Of a stretch of DNA of 64,000 nucleotides, positions 17,479-26,868 are shown piece by piece. Source of the DNA: DASYTH01 sp035942955 (GTDB taxonomy: Bacteria > Actinomycetota > Actinomycetes > Mycobacteriales > Pseudonocardiaceae); NCBI RefSeq assembly GCF_035942955.1, contig NZ_DASZCQ010000253.1, forward strand, positions 6,344-70,343. The letters are read 5' to 3'. Under the pieces are notes generated by a model, which did no database searches, had not been told where the DNA came from, and worked only from the letters and a program-made list of their open reading frames with translations. Both the position numbers and the translations under genes were made by a program. How positions within the stretch are numbered: the first letter of the stretch is position 1; every line of letters begins with the position of its first letter.

Positions 17479-17504
17479 AGCCCGCTCCACAATGGAAACG
17501 GGCT
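17479..17504 (-). terminator. Probable former tRNA-Glu terminator
   Basis: On the minus strand AGCCCG, a 14-nt loop and CGGGCT are followed by GATTATTT, a factor-independent terminator shape. It lies just downstream of the tRNA-Glu 3' fragment at 17515, where the terminator of the tRNA would stand before an element integrated. Confidence 0.5.
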
Positions 17505-17514
17505 GGTCACGACG

Positions 17515-17553
17515 TGTAGCCCCGGGATTTGAATCCGCGCACCGCCTTGAGAG
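17515..17553 (-). repeat. tRNA-Glu 3'-end fragment, candidate attachment site
   Basis: This stretch matches the 3' half of the intact tRNA-Glu at 50187-50259 (CCA-side, T arm, anticodon arm) in the same orientation. I align 38 identical bases over 43 positions, with a 3-base gap after TGTAGCCCC, a 1-base gap and one mismatch. The similarity stops after the anticodon loop. A truncated tRNA in direct orientation is the usual trace of site-specific integration into a tRNA gene. The gaps mean it is old or came from a related element. Confidence 0.65.
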
Positions 17554-17716
17554 CGCTCGTCAAGCCGTCAACCTGCGCCCACGAATACAGCACGGTCGAA
17601 TACTGTGTCTCCGCCGGTCCTGCCAGCTTCATCATGGGCAACTTTGTCCCGCCGTGGGTGAGCTTGCCAAAGACTGTGTTGCACGAGTCTGGGCCGACAG
17701 CTTTGGCACGATTACA

Positions 17717-20425
17717 ATGTGTGATTTGGGTGACGATTACCGTCAACGGTGCGAGGAGCGTATGGAGCGCTGGCGGCCTGCCGTGCATTGCACGATCATG
17801 GTTGTGGATGTCGAGGGGTTCGGCGATCGGCGACGCACCAATCCGCACCAGGTGATGGTCCGCGAGGCGCTGTATGCGGCCGTGCGGCGGGCGTTCGCCG
17901 AGGCGGGCATCTCGTGGTCGGCCTGCCGGCATGAGGATCGCGGCGACGGGGTGCTCGTGCTGGCCCCCGCCGAGATACCCAAGTCGCCGTTGGTCGATGA
18001 CGTGCCCCGCGCGCTGGCTGCGGCCCTGCGTGAGCACAACGAAACGCACCCGGTGGAGCAACGGATCCGGCTGCGCATGGCCCTGCACGCCGGGGAAGTC
18101 CACCTTGACCAGCACGGCGTTACCGGCACGTCGGTTAATCTAGCCTTCCGACTGGTGAACGCCGGCTCGCTCAAAACTGCGCTCGCCGAGTCCCCGGGTC
18201 TGCTGGCACTGATCACCTCCGCATGGTTCTTCGAAGACGTGGTACGGCACAGCACGACCGCGCGACCGGAAACGTTCCGGCCGGTCCGGGTGACGGAGAA
18301 GGAAACGTCGACCGTCGCCTGGATCTCCCTGCCCGATCACCCCTATCCGCCAGACCCCGCCAACCTGTCCACACCGCCGCCCGAACCCATGGCCGGCCCA
18401 ATACCTCACCAGCTCCCCGCGGCGCCGTCGTCGTTCACCGGCCGGCACGACGAACTGGCCACCCTGACCGACGCGGCGACCACGACACTGGACGTGGGGG
18501 CGACGGTGGTGATCTCGGCCATCGGCGGGGCCGGCGGGATCGGCAAGACCGCGTTGGCGGTGCACTGGGCGCATCAGGTGGCCAGCTGGTTTCCCGATGG
18601 GCAGTTGTATGTCAATCTGCGCGGGTTTGATCCGAGTGGACAGGTGATGGCGCCGGCGGAGGCGGTACGCCGTTTTCTGGACGCGCTTGAAGTGCCGCCG
18701 GAGCGAATTCCGACGGATGTGGACGCCCAAGCCGCGCTGTATCGCAGCCAACTGGCCGGCAAACGAATGCTCGTGGTGTTGGACAACGCCCGCGACACCG
18801 CGCAGGTGCGCCCTCTGCTGCCCGGCGCACCCACCTGCCTGGTGCTGGTCACCAGCCGCAACCAGCTCACGAGTCTGATCGCTGCCGACGGGGCCCACCC
18901 CATCACGCTGGATCTGCTCACCCTCGACGAGGCCCGACAACTCCTGTCCCGGCGCATCGGCGCCGACCGCGTAGCCGCAGAGCCAAACGCGGTCGCGGAG
19001 ATCATCTCCCGCTGCGCCCACCTTCCACTGGCTCTGGTCCTGGCCGCCGGCCGCGCCGCCATCCGACCCCACGTCGGGCTGCAGGTCCTGGCCGATGAGT
19101 TGCGGGACACCCAACAGCGGTGGGAAACGCTCACCGGCGATGACCCGACCACCGATGTGCGGACCGTGTTCTCCTGGTCCTACCAAGCCCTCACCCCGCC
19201 CGCGGCACAACTGTTCCGGCTCCTCGGTCTACACCCCGGACCGGACATCGCCGTACCAGCCACAGCCAGCCTCGCCGGGGTCGCAGCTACTGCGGCGCGA
19301 TCCCACTTGGCCGAGTTGACCCAGGCCAGCATGCTCGTCGAACACAGCCCCGGCCGCTACGCCTTCCACGACCTGCTTCGCGCCTACGCCACCGACCTCA
19401 CCCACACCACCGACTCCGATCAGCAACGCCACGCCGCCACCCACCGCATGCTCGACCACTACCTACACACCGCGCACACCGCCGCCCTGCTGCTGCACCC
19501 GGCACGAAACCCACTCGCTCTCACCCCACCCCAACCCGGCACCACCCCTGAACACCCCATCAACCACGACCAGACACTGGCCTGGTTCACCGCCGAACAC
19601 GCCACACTCCTCGCCGCTGTAGAGCACGCCGCCGCCACCGGGTTCGACACCCACACCTGGCAGCTGGCCTGGGCCCTCGTGACCTACCTGACCCGGCGCG
19701 GGCACTGGCACGAGTGGTCCGCCACCGGGCGTGCCGCGGTGGCGGCCGCGCACCGGCTGCCCGACCTGGCCGCGCAGGCCTTCGCCCACCGCAACCTCGC
19801 CGGCTCCTACACCCAGCTGCGTCGCTTCGACGACGCGCACATCCATCTGCAGCACGCCCTCGACCTCTACCGCCGGGTCGGCGACCTGTACGGGCAGGCG
19901 CACACCCACATCACCCTCGGCCACGTGCAGGGGCTGCAAGGCCACTACGCCGAAGCGCTCGAGTACGCCCGACAGGCTCTGGACCTGTGCCGGGTCGCCG
20001 GCCACCGACGTGGGCAGGCCCGCGCTCTCAACGCGGTCGGCTGGTTCCACGCCCAACTCGGCGACCACACCCAGGCCATCACCTGCTGCCAGCAAGCCCT
20101 CACCCTGCTCCAAGAACTTGACGACCGCGTAGGACAAGCCGTCACCTGGGACAGCCTCGGCTACGCCCAACACCACCTCGGCCACCACACCCAGGCCATC
20201 GGCAGCTACCAGCACGCCATCGACCTGTTCCAAGACATCGGCGCCCGCTACAACGAAGCCGACACCCTCACTCACCTCGGCGAGACCTACCACGCCATCG
20301 GCAACCGGCGAGCCACCCACAAAGCCTGGCAGCAGGCCCTCGCCATCCTCGATGACCTGCACCATCCCAACGCCGACCAACTCCGCGCCAAACTCGCCGC
20401 CCTCGAAGTCCAAACGGGACTGTAA
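17717..20425 (+). CDS. Class III cyclase-like / NB-ARC / TPR signalling protein
   Basis: Large cytoplasmic protein of 902 residues. Residues about 20-190 match a class III nucleotide-cyclase core: VVDVEGFG and EDRGDGVLVL keep the two metal-binding aspartates, and GTSVNLAFRL keeps the conserved asparagine region. A STAND ATPase follows with P-loop GGAGGIGKTAL (near 272) and VVLDNARD. About eight tetratricopeptide repeats fill the C-terminal third. ATG at 17717 is the first plausible start; ATG at 17762 after GAGGAG is the alternative. The architecture suggests a sensor coupling TPR recognition to nucleotide signalling or regulation. Whether it makes a cyclic nucleotide is not shown. Confidence 0.8.
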   Translation: MCDLGDDYRQRCEERMERWRPAVHCTIMVVDVEGFGDRRRTNPHQVMVREALYAAVRRAFAEAGISWSACRHEDRGDGVLVLAPAEIPKSPLVDDVPRALAAALREHNETHPVEQRIRLRMALHAGEVHLDQHGVTGTSVNLAFRLVNAGSLKTALAESPGLLALITSAWFFEDVVRHSTTARPETFRPVRVTEKETSTVAWISLPDHPYPPDPANLSTPPPEPMAGPIPHQLPAAPSSFTGRHDELATLTDAATTTLDVGATVVISAIGGAGGIGKTALAVHWAHQVASWFPDGQLYVNLRGFDPSGQVMAPAEAVRRFLDALEVPPERIPTDVDAQAALYRSQLAGKRMLVVLDNARDTAQVRPLLPGAPTCLVLVTSRNQLTSLIAADGAHPITLDLLTLDEARQLLSRRIGADRVAAEPNAVAEIISRCAHLPLALVLAAGRAAIRPHVGLQVLADELRDTQQRWETLTGDDPTTDVRTVFSWSYQALTPPAAQLFRLLGLHPGPDIAVPATASLAGVAATAARSHLAELTQASMLVEHSPGRYAFHDLLRAYATDLTHTTDSDQQRHAATHRMLDHYLHTAHTAALLLHPARNPLALTPPQPGTTPEHPINHDQTLAWFTAEHATLLAAVEHAAATGFDTHTWQLAWALVTYLTRRGHWHEWSATGRAAVAAAHRLPDLAAQAFAHRNLAGSYTQLRRFDDAHIHLQHALDLYRRVGDLYGQAHTHITLGHVQGLQGHYAEALEYARQALDLCRVAGHRRGQARALNAVGWFHAQLGDHTQAITCCQQALTLLQELDDRVGQAVTWDSLGYAQHHLGHHTQAIGSYQHAIDLFQDIGARYNEADTLTHLGETYHAIGNRRATHKAWQQALAILDDLHHPNADQLRAKLAALEVQTGL

Positions 20426-21060
20426 TTGCCCAGTCACCGAGTTCACACATTGCGCGGTCTGGCGACACCGCCTCGACCACGATGGACCGCCAGACCGTCC
20501 CGTCCGGACTTCGGACATCGCCAAGTTGGCTCCACTCAACCGACCAAGACATTGCGCTGCCGCGTCGAAGGCGTGTCGCCGACTCGCTCACCAGCATCTG
20601 GCTGGGACATAGGCCGGGCCGTTGCCGCCGCCGCGCTGGCAATCCACGTCGCTGGCGATGGGACGCATCCGCTGTAGTTGGGATCGCAGGCTGGCTGGCG
20701 CACGGGCGCCGCTGGCGGGTGAACTGGGGCAGGGCGGCCGGTGGACATTGCAACCCCGGCCGGCGGCAGCGGCCACAGACGAGCCGGTGGCGCCAGAAGT
20801 CTTCTACGAGAAATTGTTGTTCGCGGCCGGCCGCGATCCCATTTACATGCGCGGTGTCCGGAATTACCTCGAGCGCGTAGCTAACGGCTCGCTGACTGAT
20901 CCGTCCGGTATCTGCGACAACATCCGAGACGTTGATCGGACGACTGGTCACGTCTGTCCGCCGGTTCCTGGAACGGAACCGCGACGCCTTCCTACGGTGA
21001 GCGCCGGTACCCCGTTGTCCGGAACGGTCCGGAAACGGGGTACCGGCTGGCGTGGTGGTT
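20426..21060. other. Region without a convincing gene
   Basis: Several short open frames overlap here, none with a ribosome binding site. One plus-strand frame (about 20790-20940) has protein-like composition (EVFYEKLLFAAGRDPIYMRG ...) and could be a worn fragment, but I do not recognise it. Confidence 0.4.
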
Positions 21061-21597
21061 TTAGAAAACGGTGAACGTGGTCGTCAATTCCGCATAGTCG
21101 CAGTCGAGCGCCTGGCGTTCGTCGGTGTCGTACTCGTCCGGGTCCTGGTTGAGCACCCGGAACATCGGCACCGTGGTCGAGGCACCCTGGCTCGGGAACG
21201 GCTGGCTCTTGCTGCCATCGTGGTCGGTCGCGAAGCAGCTCGTGTCCTCGAACAGATCCATGGTGCTGCGGCTCTGTACCCGACCGGTGACGTCGAGGTT
21301 GGCGGTGAAGGTGATCCGTACCCGGACCTCATCGCCCCAGCAGGCGTCCCGGGACCACGTCTGCGGGCTGGTCTCGCGGACCACTTTGGAGCTTTCGTTG
21401 GGCAGTTCGATGCCGCTGCGGAATGTCTTGACCTCGTCGGACCACGGCCAGTCCTCCTCGTCGTGGATGAGCAGCGTGAAGGCAGGTTGGACGGTGCGCG
21501 GCGGCAACGTGGCGTGGGCGGTCGCCGCCGACCCGAGCACGGTCGCGACGGTCGCGGTGAGCAGGCCGGCGATCCCGAGTGCTCGCCTCATGGACAT
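21061..21597 (-). CDS. Secreted hypothetical protein
   Basis: Protein of 178 residues with a clear signal peptide (MSMRRALGIAGLLTATVA ... AHA, cleavage near residue 29). The mature part is acidic, rich in beta strands, with three cysteines (DACWGD, DTSCFA, LDCDYA) that could form a disulfide outside the cell. The start is supported by AAAGGG about 10 nt upstream. No known domain is recognised. It has no close operon partner; the next gene upstream is a truncated LuxR regulator on the same strand. Confidence 0.65.
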   Translation of the reverse strand: MSMRRALGIAGLLTATVATVLGSAATAHATLPPRTVQPAFTLLIHDEEDWPWSDEVKTFRSGIELPNESSKVVRETSPQTWSRDACWGDEVRVRITFTANLDVTGRVQSRSTMDLFEDTSCFATDHDGSKSQPFPSQGASTTVPMFRVLNQDPDEYDTDERQALDCDYAELTTTFTVF

Positions 21598-21797
21598 GAC
21601 GTATCCCTTTCAGGTATCGGTGAATTCGGCCCGGACTGGCGGCCCGGCCCGGGGTGCGATACCAGGAAACGGGAGTGGGACGGCCCGCGCCTGAGTAGTC
21701 ATTACTCAAGTCCATCATCAACAGGGAGGTGGGGTCGGCGCATGAGCCGTTGCTGGCAAGGAGAACTTGGCGCATGCCTGGATCGCCGCGGCTGTCG

Positions 21798-22463
21798 TCA
21801 TGCGGGTTTTTCGGTGAGGGCCTTGGCGAGTTCGGCGCGGTTGGTGACACCGAGTTTGGTGTAGGTGCGGTGCAGGTGGTTGTTGATGGTGCGCACGGAG
21901 AGGGTGAGCGCGGCGGCGATGTCGCGGCTGGGGGTGCCGGCGGCGGCGAGCAGGGCGATCTGGCGTTCGCGGTCGGTCAGGGGATGGCTGGTCCGGGTGG
22001 TGGCCAGCAAGGGGGTGCGGGCTCCTTGGCATTGCGCGGCAAGGGTTGTTGCCCTTACCGCGGCCGCGGCGGCGGCCCGGGGCTTTCCGGTCAGGTGCAG
22101 GGCGGAGGCTGCCGCGGTGGCCGCCTCGGCGGCCAGCAGGGATGCGCCGACCTGTTCCAGTTCGTCGGTGACGTCGAGGAGTTGCGCCGGGTCCCCGGCG
22201 GCGAGGGCGGCGGCCAGGTGGGCGCGCGCGGAGGCGAACGGCCCGTCGCAGAGTCGAGCCAGCTCGGCCAGCCGGTCGGTGACCCCGTTGGCTGCGCCGA
22301 GCCGGGCCATGTCGGTGCGCAGCAGCGCCTCGGAGCTGAGGTGTCCGGTCTTCGCGGCCGTGGCGGCGGCGTCGGCGAGCACGGTCCGGGCTCGTTCCGG
22401 ATCGCCGCGGGCGACCAGCAGCCACGCCTCGCCCAGCCGCTCCTCTCCGGCCAGGTGCGCCAC
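21798..22463 (-). pseudogene. C-terminal fragment of a LuxR/LAL-type regulator
   Basis: About 220 residues remain: a helical, alanine-rich TPR-like stretch followed by a good LuxR helix-turn-helix (LTDRERQIALLAAAG ... SVRTINNHLHRTYTKLGV) near the C-terminus. LAL proteins are about 900 residues, and this one has lost its ATPase domain and start. The break is sharp at about 22465, where a serine-hydrolase fragment begins on the opposite strand, so the two genes were joined by a deletion or rearrangement. An expressed short form cannot be excluded. Confidence 0.65.
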
Positions 22464-22467
22464 CCGA

Positions 22468-22867
22468 GGGTCGGATCACCGGGTGGAAACAGAACATCTT
22501 CAGCTATCCGCCGATCGGCTCACCCGACGCCGGAGCGCACACCACCGCGGCCGACCTGGTGCGGTTCCTGCAAGCCCTGCGAGCCGGCGAGCTGTTGTCC
22601 GCCAAGCGGACCGAACAGTTCCTCACCCCGCAGATCCGACACCACGACCGGGATGACGGCGAGGTGTGGTACGGCCTCGGCCTGGAGTTCACCCTCGATC
22701 GGGACGGCTCGATCCGCAACTACTACAAGGACGGGCTCAACCCCGGCGCCCGTGGGATCGCCCGCCACTATCCCGCTGACAACCTGGATGTGGCGATGCT
22801 GTCCAATGCCCAGGACGGCGGCTCGGCCGTGATCCGGGAAATCGACCGCCAGATCAGGGCGTCATAA
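22468..22867 (+). pseudogene. C-terminal fragment of a beta-lactamase-fold serine hydrolase
   Basis: From about 22468 the plus strand reads RITGWKQNIFSYPPIGSPDAG, then TTAADLVRFLQALRAGELLS and a terminal beta-hairpin with YGLGLEF and ARGIARHYP, ending at the stop 22865-22867. This is the C-terminal third of class C beta-lactamase-like serine hydrolases (esterases, peptidases). The SxxK and YxN catalytic region is missing. It starts exactly where the opposite-strand LuxR fragment ends. Confidence 0.65.
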
Positions 22868-22979
22868 CTCTACACGGTCGAACCGAAGTGTAATACGGCA
22901 ATGTCACCCTGATCCCGTCTGGGCGAGTAGACGCACTGGAGTAGCCGCTGTTGTAGCAATTCGGTTGTTTGGCATGTGC

Positions 22980-23837
22980 TCAGCCCTTGAAGGCGCCGTC
23001 GAGGATTCCGGCGACCATGCGTTTGCCGACGAAGAAGAAGAGTATGAGGAGGGGGATGGTGGCGAGGAAGGAGCCGGACATGGCCAGGCCGAGGTCGATG
23101 GCGAAGTTGTTCTGCAGGGCTTTGATGGCGATCTGGGCGGTGTAGCGCTCGGGTGACTTGAGCACGATGAATGGCCAGAGGAAGTCGTTCCAGGCGGTGA
23201 CGAATCCGAACAGGCCCAGGACGAAGGCGGCGGGTCGCACGATCGGGAACGCGATGCGCCAGAAGATCTGCCAGGTGCTGGCGCCGTCGATGCGGGCGGC
23301 CTGCATGAGCTCGTCGCCGATGGTCATGGCGATGTGCTGGCGCATCCAGAAGATGCCGAAGGCGCTGGCGAGGCCGGGAACGATGAGGGCTTGGAGAGTG
23401 TCCACCCAGCCAAGCTCCGAGATGATCAGGTACTGGGGAATGATCGCGAGCTGGGTGGGCACCGTCATGGTGAGCACGACGATGAGGAACAGCGTGTTGC
23501 GGCCGGGGAATCGCAGTTTGGCGAAGGCGAAGCCGGCCAGCGCGCACAGCAGTGCCTGGCCGGCGCCGATGGTGGTAGCGACGATGAGGCTGTTGAGGAT
23601 GGCCTGCAGGAATGGCACGGTGGCCAGGACCAGGCCGGCGAGGTGGAAGAAGTTGCCGCCGGGCGCGATCTCCGGTGGCATCTGGGTGGCGGTGGCGGTG
23701 TCGGTGGTGGCGACGATGAACATCCAGTACAGCGGGAAGAGACAGGCGACGCAGGCCAGGGACAGCAGCAGGTAGTGCCACCACCGTACGCGGTCCATGC
23801 GCCGGCGCCGGGGGGCGCGGACCGGAAAGCTGATCAT
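22980..23837 (-). CDS. Sugar ABC transporter permease, MalG type
   Basis: Integral membrane permease of 285 residues with six predicted helices and the EAA loop MQAARIDGASTWQIFW. The C-terminus GILDGAFKG is typical of MalG-type subunits. ATG at 23837 overlaps the stop of the upstream permease by four bases (ATGA), so the pair is translationally coupled. It belongs to the operon that starts at the CebR-type operator at 26558, which suggests import of oligosaccharides released from arabinoxylan. No ATPase gene is present. Confidence 0.87.
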   Translation of the reverse strand: MISFPVRAPRRRRMDRVRWWHYLLLSLACVACLFPLYWMFIVATTDTATATQMPPEIAPGGNFFHLAGLVLATVPFLQAILNSLIVATTIGAGQALLCALAGFAFAKLRFPGRNTLFLIVVLTMTVPTQLAIIPQYLIISELGWVDTLQALIVPGLASAFGIFWMRQHIAMTIGDELMQAARIDGASTWQIFWRIAFPIVRPAAFVLGLFGFVTAWNDFLWPFIVLKSPERYTAQIAIKALQNNFAIDLGLAMSGSFLATIPLLILFFFVGKRMVAGILDGAFKG

Positions 23838-24802
23838 CGATGTGCTCCGTGGATGCGGGCGGACAGCAGGTAGTTGATCGACGCGATCACGATGATGATC
23901 ATGAACAGGGCCACGCCGATGGCGGCGCCGTAGCCGAACTGGAACTGGCCGAATCCCTGCTCGTAGAGGAACAGGGTGAGGGTCTGGCACTGGCGGATCG
24001 GTCCGCAGGTCAGCGGCGCGGAGGGGGAGATGAGCAGCGGTTCGGTGAAGATCTGCAGTCCGCCGATGGTCGAGGTGACGACGGTGAAGATGATGACCGG
24101 GCGCAGGGCCGGGATGGTGATGTGCCGGAACTGCTGCCAGGTTCCGGCGCCGTCGATGGCCGAAGCTTCATAGATCGCGCGCGGGATGGCCCGCAGTGAG
24201 GCCAGGTAGAGCAGGGTGGTGTAGCCGAACCAGCGCCAGGCCACCATGGTGGCGATGAGGACGTGACTGCCCCAGGTGGACTGCACGAAGTCGAACGGTT
24301 CCACCCCGACCAGGCCGAGCAGCCAGTTCAGCAGGCCGAAGTCGCGGTCGAACAACTGCGCGAACACGATCGCCGTGGCGGCCACCGAGGTGATGTAGGG
24401 CACCAGCAGCGACATGCGGAAGAACGTCGCGAACCGCAGCCGGGCGTGGTTGAGCAGGTGTGCCAGCAGTAGCGCGACCGCGAGTTGTGGAACGGTGGAC
24501 AACAACCAGATGCTGACCGTGTTGGTCGTGGCGTTCCAGAACCGGGGGTCCTCCAGCATGCGGGCGAAGTTGTCGGTCCCGATGAAGGTGCGCTCACCGA
24601 TCGGGTTCCAGTCGAACAGTGCGACGTAGAAGGTGAACAGCAGCGGGAAGAGCCCGAACACCGCGAAGATGAGGAAGAACGGCGCGGTGTACGCGTAGGG
24701 GGTCAGGCGTTCGACCGGGCCCCCGGCGATGTGCCGGCGGGCGCGCTCACGCGTCGGCGCGGTCGGGGGTGTGCTTGCTCGCGCCGTGGTCACGGTCCGC
24801 AC
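23834..24802 (-). CDS. Sugar ABC transporter permease, MalF type
   Basis: Membrane permease of 322 residues, partner of the following MalG-type subunit. It has a cytoplasmic N-terminus, six hydrophobic helices, and the EAA loop YEASAIDGAGTWQQF. The GTG at 24802 starts 14 bp after the stop of the substrate-binding protein gene. Its own stop overlaps the next start. Transport by this pair depends on the upstream binding protein, which is frameshifted here, so the system may be inactive unless another binding protein serves it. Confidence 0.87.
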   Translation of the reverse strand: MRTVTTARASTPPTAPTRERARRHIAGGPVERLTPYAYTAPFFLIFAVFGLFPLLFTFYVALFDWNPIGERTFIGTDNFARMLEDPRFWNATTNTVSIWLLSTVPQLAVALLLAHLLNHARLRFATFFRMSLLVPYITSVAATAIVFAQLFDRDFGLLNWLLGLVGVEPFDFVQSTWGSHVLIATMVAWRWFGYTTLLYLASLRAIPRAIYEASAIDGAGTWQQFRHITIPALRPVIIFTVVTSTIGGLQIFTEPLLISPSAPLTCGPIRQCQTLTLFLYEQGFGQFQFGYGAAIGVALFMIIIVIASINYLLSARIHGAHR

Positions 24803-24816
24803 GTCTCACGCCGTGG

Positions 24817-26084
24817 TCATTTGCCGATGGCGGTCTTGATGTTGCGCAACGCGGCCTCCCAGGCGTCGTCCGGATCACCCGCGCCCTGCTCGACATTGGT
24901 GAGAGCGTTGAGGAACTCCTGGCCGATGGCCGAGCTGTCCGGTCCGATGTAGAACGGGGTGAGTCCAAGCAGCGACGAGGTGTAGATCTTGCCGACCGGA
25001 GCGTTGGAGAAGAACGGCTCCTGCCGCGAGGTCAATCGGGGATCCTGGTAGACGGACGGGGTGGTGGGCAGCGAGCCTTCTACCAGGAAATGTTCCAGCT
25101 GCCCGGTCGGTGACTGCGTCTCGGCGATGTAGTTCCATGCTGCCTGCGGGTTGTTCGCCCGCTTCGGGATGGCGAGATAGCTGCCACCCCAGTTGCCCCT
25201 GCCGCCCGGAATCGTTGCGATGTCCCATTTTCCATTGGTGTCGGGCGCGTTCATCCGGATCGCGTTGAGCATCCAGGACGGCGCGGCGAGCACCGCGAAC
25301 TGACCTTGGCCCATGGCCGCGCTCCAGCCGGTGGAAAACGACGACTGCTTGGCCGTGACACCCGCGCGAATGGTCTTCAGGGCCAGGTCGAACGCCTGCT
25401 TCACCTGCGGGTTACGGTCATAGACCAGGTTGCCCGCCTCGTCGTAGTACTTCTGCGACCCCTGGTTGACCGCCTGGTAGAACACGCTCGTCGCGGCGTT
25501 GTCGACGAACGCCTTGCCCGTGGCGGCGGTGTACCGGGTGCCGGTCTCGATGAAGGCGTCCCAGGTGGGCCAGAGCTGGCCGACGGCCTCCCGATCGGTC
25601 GGCAACCCAGCCGCGGCGAACAGGTCCGTGCGGTAAGCCACCGCCATGCCGCCGACGTCGGTCGGGATCCCCAGGATCTCCCCGTTCCTCGTAGTGCTCT
25701 GGCTGATCACCCAGTCCAGGTAGTCACTCTTGATCCCCTCCGCGCCGAAGCCGCGCAGATCGTGGAAGTTCTGCGGCTGCTGCACGAACTTCGGCAGGTC
25801 GTCGCCCTGGATCAGCACCAGGTCCGGCACTTTCCCGCCGGCCAGCGCGGTGGTCAGCGCCTGCGCGGTCTCCACCGTGGTGCCCACCTCGGTGAGCTTG
25901 ATATCGATGTCCGGGTGTTTCTGCTTGTAGACGTCGACTGTGGCCTTCTGGTTGATCCCAGTGAACGACCAAACTCGAACGACCGACCGCCCGTCTGATC
26001 ACCGCCCGAACCGGGCGTACACCCGAGCGCCAGCACAAGAGTTCCGGCCAGGACGATCGATGACGCGGTGCGCAATTTTCTCAT
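24817..26084 (-). pseudogene. Frameshifted sugar-binding lipoprotein of an ABC importer
   Basis: The start (ATG 26084) encodes a lipoprotein signal (MRKLRTASSIVLAGTLVLALGC) followed by GGDQTGG. The reading frame then continues with unrelated sequence. Another frame, in phase with the long downstream stretch, reads VRVWSFTGINQKATVD and runs to the stop at 24817 as a normal family 1 solute-binding protein. A one-base indel near 25965-25995 joins the two halves, about residue 33. The ATG overlaps the stop of the deleted GH62 gene (ATGA). The frameshift could be real decay or a sequencing error; many neighbours are also broken. Confidence 0.75.
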
Positions 26085-26521
26085 GACAGTGTCCATCGCT
26101 GGTTGGTGCCGGGACAGGTCCAGATGATCAGATGGGTGCTATCGGCGTCCGATCTGCCGGTGGCGTCGACGTTTTGTCCGGCGACCGCCGATAGTTCTGC
26201 ACGGACACCGGCGGTTGGGTGGCTCAGCAGGGAAGTTGGGTGGGTTGGCAACCCGCGAGCCAGGGCGGCAAGGAGTCCGCTCGCGTTAGGATCCAAGCCT
26301 CGGTAGAAGTACCGCAGCCGGCGCGGGCTGATCGTCCGAGTCAGGTCGACACTGTCGCAGATGACTTTCCCGTGGCTGATGTGCCGGCGCCACTGTCCAT
26401 TAGAGAAGGTAATGTTGACGGGCCGGGCGAGCGGGTTGGATCCGGGTGGCGACCATACCGGTCTCCACGACCTCAGCGACAGCGCGATCAGGCCGCTCCC
26501 GGTCCGCGCACGACCAGGCAT
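26081..26521 (-). pseudogene. Internally deleted GH62 arabinofuranosidase with C-terminal CBM13 remnant
   Basis: This 146-codon frame keeps a good start (GGGAGGGG 6-8 nt before ATG 26521) and then jumps into the end of a GH62 domain: NITFSNGQWRRHISHGKVI and YRGLDPNASG match NVTFPNGQWTRDISHGDLI and YQGMDPNASG of the intact enzyme at 1808. A ricin-type lectin tail (GTNQRWTLS) follows, so here the CBM was C-terminal. The signal peptide, catalytic Asp and Glu residues and most of the fold are deleted. The reading frame still delivers ribosomes to the overlapping start of the transporter binding protein. Confidence 0.8.
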
Positions 26522-26557
26522 CGCGAACCCCTCCCGGCATCGAAGCCGCTCTACTCC

Positions 26558-26571
26558 TGGGAGCGCTCCCA
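26558..26571. promoter_or_regulatory. Second CebR-type operator, before the transporter operon
   Basis: TGGGAGCGCTCCCA again, followed by the perfect palindrome CGAAATTTCG (26581-26590) and CGAAAAGGTTTTCG (26682-26695). Spacing to these dyads is within one base of that at 3364-3500, and the sequence in between is recognisably homologous for about 140 bp. It lies 37 bp upstream of the deleted GH62 start and should control the ABC importer genes down to 22980. Confidence 0.72.
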
Positions 26572-26868
26572 GCCGCTGTTCGAAATTTCGGATTTCGTTT
26601 GATCTATCGGACGTATGGCATCACGGTAACGACACGACTCGTCACGGTCAACTATGGCCCTAGCCAATTCGCATAGCGCACCGAAAAGGTTTTCGTTGTG
26701 GTTCTCGGACACTCTGACTGGCATTGCGCGGGGTCAAGACATGTTCGAACCGTCAATCAAGGAACGTCCAGCCGAGGGTGGTGGTCCAGTGGTTTGCGGC
26801 GCGGATGTGGTGGTTTCCCGCAGGCAGGGATGGTGCGCACGGGTTGGAGGCCGAGGCGGGACGGACTC

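Larger units (their letters stand above)
17236..17716. other. Intergenic region at the presumed island boundary
   Basis: It holds the terminator-like hairpin at 17479-17504 and the tRNA-Glu fragment at 17515-17553. Nothing else recognisable is seen. The reading frame of the next gene is open from 17492, but the sequence before 17717 is not protein-like. Confidence 0.6.

Noticed and set aside
20622..21074. 150-codon frame after the cyclase-NB-ARC gene
   Set aside because: No ribosome site, poor N-terminal composition and no recognised domain; kept only as an unassigned region.
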